From: Neisseria dentiae
Lineage (GTDB): Bacteria; Pseudomonadota; Gammaproteobacteria; Burkholderiales; Neisseriaceae
Direction of reading: 5' to 3'
Length of the DNA stretch: 64,000 bases
Assembly: GCF_014055005.1 (NCBI RefSeq)
Contig: NZ_CP059570.1
Span: 1,550,001-1,614,000, forward strand
Shown here: in pieces, positions 60,084 to 64,000 of the stretch
Numbering within the stretch: position 1 is the stretch's first letter
Layout of the letters: the number at the start of each line of letters is the position of its first letter
The notes under the pieces: generated by a model
What the model saw: only the letters and a program-made list of their open reading frames with translations
Database searches by the model: none
Told to the model about the DNA's origin: nothing
Position numbers and translations under genes: made by a program

Positions 60084-60896
60084 TTAAGAAGCAACTCCAC
60101 GCTGAGATTCCCCTGCCTGTTTAACAAAATTACCATTTGAAATTAATGATTGCTTGGTTGTCAGAGATTGATTACCCGGATTTACTAAAGAGCTATCTGC
60201 GCCCTGAGTAATATTTTGTTGTGTCCGGGTCTGCGGCATCACATTCCCATTCGCATCACGCGGTGTCTCAGTCCTGCTAAACATATTGAAGCCGCTGAAT
60301 CCACCCAACGAAGCACCTATCATATTCCCAACCATCATCGGCGCCGTTATCATCAGCGTACTCATCATCAAACCCAATCCGCCCTGCGTCATCGCCGTTT
60401 GCGCTATACCGCTGCCGCCCGATCCCAACGCCTGCGATGTGGCATATTGTGCCAATACCCCCGCACCATAGGCCAGCGTTACTTTCAATCCGATCACTAC
60501 CATCGCCGACAGCACGCCCAGCGTCAGCAGCGCGCCCAAAAAGAATTTCAGCCAGCCTTGGAAATACTGCTTCGTCGGCTCGTACAGCAGACACAAAATA
60601 AATGCCGGTGCTGTCAGGATACACAGCGAAATTGCAATCTGGTTGAGCAGCAGTAGCGAACCCGCCACCACCGCCGGCGCGCCCTGCCCCACTCCGCTCA
60701 TAGTGATAAATGTTGTCATTGCGCTGGCTCCGCCGCTTTCGGTACCCACCGCCGTATGCAGCCCGCCGAACATCGCCGTTACCATGTGCATCATCATCAG
60801 CGAAGCATCTACCATCGCTTCGGGTGAGCCGTATTCGCTGCCCGAAATCATCCGCGCGATATTATCTTTGATATTCCCGTTCAGCCACTCGCGCAC
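60084..60896 (-). CDS. VirB6-like segment, cassette A (N-terminally truncated)
   Basis: About 270 residues, from GTG 60896 (VREWLNGNIKDNIARM). The hydrophobic core has four to five membrane segments (SLLLLNQIAISLCILTAPAF, FFLGALLTLGVLSAMVVIGL, GLMMSTLMITAPMMVG) like the TrbL/VirB6 family, which forms the inner-membrane channel base. The family's N-terminal membrane segments are absent. The frame continues upstream of the GTG, through FGQSCTGT and into the DUS (RPSES), with no start codon or RBS, as expected for a cut-off internal piece. The core is nearly identical to cassettes B and C; the hydrophilic tail differs. Expression is doubtful. Confidence 0.7.
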   Translation of the reverse strand: MREWLNGNIKDNIARMISGSEYGSPEAMVDASLMMMHMVTAMFGGLHTAVGTESGGASAMTTFITMSGVGQGAPAVVAGSLLLLNQIAISLCILTAPAFILCLLYEPTKQYFQGWLKFFLGALLTLGVLSAMVVIGLKVTLAYGAGVLAQYATSQALGSGGSGIAQTAMTQGGLGLMMSTLMITAPMMVGNMIGASLGGFSGFNMFSRTETPRDANGNVMPQTRTQQNITQGADSSLVNPGNQSLTTKQSLISNGNFVKQAGESQRGVAS

Positions 60897-60926
60897 CGTG
60901 CCTGTGCAGCTTTGGCCAAATATACT

Positions 60927-60954
60927 TTCAGACGGCCTTTAGGCCGTCTGAAAA
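60927..60954. repeat. Inverted DUS pair, array boundary 2
   Basis: Same palindrome as at 59482. It lies between DUF4189 unit 3 and cassette A, and marks the exact upstream limit of cassette homology. Confidence 0.75.
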
Positions 60955-60972
60955 CTTCCCTCTTATTCCAAA

Positions 60973-61482
60973 CTACCTGCCTACCTGATAGCGCGGATCT
61001 CGGGAGCATTTGGAATAGGCAATATGGCATTTTTTTCCACCATTTTCCCTGCATGTGTGCATAACTTCATTTTCTGCTTGTTGTAAAGTATCTCTTGCAG
61101 AACTAGAAATTATTGACCCAGAACCCTTACTACCCAGCGCCAATGCAAGACATCCGTTTCGGGTAGATACAAGTACTTTACATGAATTCTTGCTGCCTCC
61201 CATATTTATACAACTTTGTACCGCCTCTTTTTTTGCGGCACGCATACTCTTTAAATTATGCTCCGAAGCACCTAAAATTAATTTTTCTTTATCAAGTGCA
61301 ATTGATCCATAACGGCTTGGTATATTGATAATTTTCCTTGGTTGATTCGAACCTCCTCCCCAACCACACGCACTACCATCAACGGTTTGACAATAACCTT
61401 GAGTTGGATCTCCTCCTAATGGGGAAGCATATATTACAGAAGAAATAAATATCGAACACATGATCAATAGCATTTTTTTCAC
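60973..61482 (-). CDS. DUF4189-family secreted protein (array unit 3)
   Basis: The 169-residue protein has a signal peptide (MKKMLLIMCSIFISSVIYA). The mature N-terminus SPLGGDPTQGYCQTVDGSAC is the type shared with unit 2. The core has RYGSIALDKEKLILGASEHN, CINMGGSKNSCKVLVSTRNG and the C-terminal CHIAYSKCSRDPRYQVGR. It follows cassette B (29-bp gap) and precedes cassette A. Confidence 0.82.
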   Translation of the reverse strand: MKKMLLIMCSIFISSVIYASPLGGDPTQGYCQTVDGSACGWGGGSNQPRKIINIPSRYGSIALDKEKLILGASEHNLKSMRAAKKEAVQSCINMGGSKNSCKVLVSTRNGCLALALGSKGSGSIISSSARDTLQQAENEVMHTCRENGGKKCHIAYSKCSRDPRYQVGR

Positions 61483-61511
61483 GCCAAAACTCCTTCTTAA
61501 GGAAAATTTCT

Positions 61512-62333
61512 TTATGAAGCAGCTCCATGCTGCGATTCACCGATTCGTTTTACTACATTTTCATTGTTAACCACTTGTTGTTTAGCAATTACAGCTGTGT
61601 TATTTGAGCTTGATAAAGCACTAGTTACCTCTCTCTCATTATGTGCATTCTGCTGATTCACATAAGTATTCCCGCCCTGCGGTGTACCGTCCGCACTTCT
61701 CGCTCCTGCATTTGGATTAAACGGAGAATACGCATTGAAACCCAAAGAACTGCTCACCAACTGCCCAACCATCATCGGCGCCGTTATCATCAGCGTGCTC
61801 ATCATCAAACCCAATCCGCCCTGCGTCATCGCCGTTTGCGCTATACCGCTGCCGCCCGATCCCAACGCCTGCGATGTGGCATATTGTGCCAATACCCCCG
61901 CACCATAGGCCAGCGTTACTTTCAATCCGATCACTACCATCGCCGACAGCACGCCCAGCGTCAGCAGCGCGCCCAAAAAGAATTTCAGCCAGCCTTGGAA
62001 ATACTGCTTTGTCGGCTCGTACAGCAGACACAAAATAAATGCCGGTGCTGTCAGGATACACAACGAAATTGCAATCTGGTTGAGCAGCAGTAGCGAACCC
62101 GCCACCACCGCCGGTGCGCCCTGCCCCACTCCGCTCATAGTGATAAATGTTGTCATTGCGCTGGCTCCGCCGCTTTCGGTACCCACCGCCGTATGCAGCC
62201 CGCCGAACATCGCCGTTACCATGTGCATCATCATCAGCGAAGCATCTACCATCGCTTCGGGTGAGCCGTATTCGCTGCCCGAAATCATCCGCGCGATATT
62301 ATCTTTGATATTCCCGTTCAGCCACTCGCGCAC
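61512..62333 (-). CDS. VirB6-like segment, cassette B (N-terminally truncated)
   Basis: 273 residues, from GTG 62333. The core to APMMVG is the same as cassette A apart from a few silent changes (offset 1437 bp). The tail then differs completely: QLVSSSLGFNAYSPFNPNAG, then NTYVNQQNAHNEREVTSALS, ending RIGESQHGAAS. The shared end (ESQ-G-AS) brings A and B back together. As in cassette A, the frame extends upstream (FGQSCTGA) to a DUS without a start codon. Confidence 0.7.
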   Translation of the reverse strand: MREWLNGNIKDNIARMISGSEYGSPEAMVDASLMMMHMVTAMFGGLHTAVGTESGGASAMTTFITMSGVGQGAPAVVAGSLLLLNQIAISLCILTAPAFILCLLYEPTKQYFQGWLKFFLGALLTLGVLSAMVVIGLKVTLAYGAGVLAQYATSQALGSGGSGIAQTAMTQGGLGLMMSTLMITAPMMVGQLVSSSLGFNAYSPFNPNAGARSADGTPQGGNTYVNQQNAHNEREVTSALSSSNNTAVIAKQQVVNNENVVKRIGESQHGAAS

Positions 62334-62360
62334 CGCGCCTGTGCAGCTTTGGCCAAATAT

Positions 62361-62391
62361 ATTTTCAGACGGCCTTTAGGCCGTCTGAAAA
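62361..62391. repeat. Inverted DUS pair, array boundary 3
   Basis: Same palindrome as at 60927, between DUF4189 unit 2 and cassette B. Confidence 0.75.
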
Positions 62392-62400
62392 ACTTCCATC

Positions 62401-62932
62401 TTATTCCATAATAGCTCTGTCTACTTGATAGCGCGGATCGCGGGAGCATTTGGAATAGGCGATAAAGCATTTCTGCCCACCCATTTCTCGACATCTCTGC
62501 ATAGCCAAGTCCTCGGCTTCTTGCTGAAGCAGACCAACCTTGCCGACATATATCCCACCTCCAGTTTTGCCCCCCCTAGAGCAAGGGCATTACAACCATT
62601 CCGTGTCGCCGCAACCACTTTGCATGAAGACTTGCTGCCGCCATACCCGATGCATCTTTGCACCGCTTCTTTTTTGGCCGCACGAAGACTTTTCAGATTA
62701 TTGTCCGTCGCACCGACAATTATTTTGCTGGAATCATAAGCCACCGCCCCATAACGGCTGGGGATATTGATTACCTTTTTAGGTTGGTTACCCCCCAACC
62801 ACACGCACTACCATCTACCGTTTGACAATAACCCTGTGTCGGATCTCCGCCCAATGGAGCCGCATATAAAAGAGCAGAAACAAATGCAAACCATACAAAT
62901 GATAAAATTTTTCCAATCATAATATTGCTCAT
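62401..62932 (-). pseudogene. DUF4189-family protein, out of frame at two poly-G tracts (array unit 2)
   Basis: From ATG 62932 or 62918 the protein starts MIGKILSFVWFAFVSALLYA, then APLGGDPTQGYCQTVDGSAC, and leaves frame at a G6 tract (about 62791-62796). The middle (NIPSRYGAVAYDSSKIIVGA, ATRNGCNALALGG) is in a second frame, which fails at a G7 tract (62570-62576). The proper C-terminus (CFIAYSKCSRDPRYQVDRAI) is in a third. One extra G in each tract would restore a full-length protein. It may be phase-variable, decayed, or affected by sequencing errors. Confidence 0.75.
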
Positions 62933-62982
62933 TTTTTATATTGCTTATTTCATAACTATTTTTAAAACTTTAGCCCAATGTA

Positions 62983-63012
62983 TTTTCAGACGGCCTTTAG
63001 GCCGTCTGAAAA
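62983..63012. repeat. Inverted DUS pair, array boundary 4
   Basis: Same palindrome again, between DUF4189 units 1 and 2. Here no virB6 segment follows it. Confidence 0.75.
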
Positions 63013-63024
63013 ATCTATCTATCG

Positions 63025-63540
63025 TTAATCTGTTACCACATAACGTGGATCTCGAGAACAATCTGAATAATAAACTCTACAATCTGTAGTTACTTGATTA
63101 CACCAAGCAAGAGCTTCTTTTTCTGCCTGTTCCTTATATTTATGGCTTCTTGCCGCCGCTCCCCCACCACGGCCTATCGCAATAGCACCACATGCGTTAC
63201 GATATTTCGTCATCAGATGGCATCCCTCCCCATTTGGAGCAATCGGATTTTTTCCACCACCTGCCCGAATACAACTACGCAATGCTTCTTTTTCAGCCGA
63301 TCTATAGCCTTTTGTATTATTTCTCGAATAACCAATTGCCATATTCATTGAATTGTAATAAATAGCCCCCCACCGATTAGGAACCACAGTTACAGATTGA
63401 TCTCCACTTAAAGAGTTAGCTCCACAGCCTGATAATTCAGGACGTTGAATACAAGGATTCGTTACGGGATTATTCAAAGCATTTGCCATAATGTAATTTG
63501 CTGTCATACAGAGCAATATTAACATTAATAATTTTTTCAT
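63025..63540 (-). CDS. DUF4189-family secreted protein (array unit 1)
   Basis: The 171-residue protein has a signal peptide (MKKLLMLILLCMTANYIMANA). It has the NPCIQRPELSGCGAN N-terminus found also in unit 4, but a more diverged core (RWGAIYYNSMNMAIGYSRNN, TKYRNACGAIAIGRGGGAAA) and end (CRVYYSDCSRDPRYVVTD). It is the most distant of the four units. It follows cassette C after 30 bp. Confidence 0.82.
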   Translation of the reverse strand: MKKLLMLILLCMTANYIMANALNNPVTNPCIQRPELSGCGANSLSGDQSVTVVPNRWGAIYYNSMNMAIGYSRNNTKGYRSAEKEALRSCIRAGGGKNPIAPNGEGCHLMTKYRNACGAIAIGRGGGAAARSHKYKEQAEKEALAWCNQVTTDCRVYYSDCSRDPRYVVTD

Positions 63541-63570
63541 AACTGATACACTCCTTACACTTTAAACCTA

Positions 63571-64000
63571 CTAAGCAATTTTCTTACCTGGTTGCATACT
63601 ATGTAAAGCCTCTTGTTTTCCCATATTTTCACCCGCAATAGAAGTAGTTACATTATTATTCAAATTATTACTTTTTATGGGCGTATCCACTCGTCCGTTA
63701 TCAATATTCCCCGCACCCTGCGACATCACATTCCCATTCGCATCACGCGGTGTCTCAGTCCTGCTAAACATATTGAAGCCGCTGAATCCACCCAACGAAG
63801 CACCTATCATATTCCCCACCATCATCGGCGCCGTTATCATCAGCGTACTCATCATCAAACCCAATCCGCCCTGCGTCATCGCCGTTTGCGCTATACCGCT
63901 GCCGCCCGATCCCAACGCCTGCGATGTGGCATATTGTGCCAATACCCCCGCACCATAGGCCAGCGTTACTTTCAATCCGATCACTACCATCGCCGACAGC
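63571..64000 (-). CDS. VirB6-like protein or cassette C (runs off the window)
   Basis: The visible 143 residues hold the second half of the shared core (SAMVVIGLKVTLAYGAGVLA onward) and a tail. The first part of the tail (NMIGASLGGFSGFNMFSRTE, then TPRDANGNVM) is as in cassette A; the last 40 residues (DNGRVDTPIKSNNLNNNVTT, ending MQPGKKIA) are unique. Whether this is the full-length, expressed virB6 or another truncated cassette is decided beyond base 64000. Confidence 0.7.
   Translation of the reverse strand, partial: LSAMVVIGLKVTLAYGAGVLAQYATSQALGSGGSGIAQTAMTQGGLGLMMSTLMITAPMMVGNMIGASLGGFSGFNMFSRTETPRDANGNVMSQGAGNIDNGRVDTPIKSNNLNNNVTTSIAGENMGKQEALHSMQPGKKIA

Noticed and set aside
60216..62093. 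Plus-strand ORFs of 146 and 150 residues opposite the virB6 segments
   Set aside because: They are Arg/His/Gln-rich antisense shadows of the repeated core and repeat only because the core repeats.

Overview
The window is a Neisseria chromosome segment. The 12-mer DNA uptake sequence AGGCCGTCTGAA (the AG dialect of DUS) occurs many times, singly or as inverted pairs between genes. A Correia repeat, dRS3-type palindromes and Neisseria-type gene neighbourhoods agree with this. The AG dialect points to a commensal or animal Neisseria rather than the meningococcus/gonococcus group. The species cannot be fixed from sequence alone.

Region 1 (1-3.6 kb) is a damaged accessory edge. A carboxymuconolactone decarboxylase/cupin gene enters from the left. 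An alcohol dehydrogenase gene is cut off by an IS3-family element, followed by a 197-bp dRS3-bearing repeat and a decayed IS5-family transposase.

Region 2 (3.6-49.5 kb) is mostly housekeeping: rlmK-like methyltransferase, a Slam-type outer-membrane protein, dacC-like, ilvA, trpB, glnB, purL, aroC, proQ, an EnvC-like/CtpA pair, PCuAC copper chaperone, dgkA, gshB, ung, tgt, the pyruvate dehydrogenase complex aceE-aceF-lpdA, radC, glcB, a chorismate mutase-chromate transporter pair, dgt and rho. It is interrupted by small repeats (three identical-length copies of a 117-bp MITE, three copies of the 197-bp element, one 155-bp Correia element) and by a pile of broken insertion sequences at 37.7-39.6 kb (IS5, IS481 and IS1595/IS1016 types).

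Region 3 (49.8-64 kb, all on the minus strand, visibly AT-richer in virB7-11) is the unusual part. Read in the direction of transcription it holds: an array of virB6-like segments alternating with DUF4189-type small secreted proteins; then virB7-virB8-virB9-virB10-virB11; then traX; then a 703-residue LysM-containing putative effector whose stop codon overlaps the start of a putative immunity gene, which is itself duplicated. VirB7 is long and looks to carry an extra C-terminal domain, as in the bacteria-killing Xanthomonas-type T4SS. The virB6 segments share a nearly identical hydrophobic core, lack the N-terminal part of the family, stay in frame upstream through a DUS, and differ in mosaic fashion in their C-terminal tails. 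The DUF4189 genes are also mosaic, and one is out of frame at two poly-G tracts. I propose that this is a recombination cassette array that diversifies a T4SS inner-membrane component and its partner proteins. virB1-5 and virD4 are not in the window and may lie beyond its right edge.
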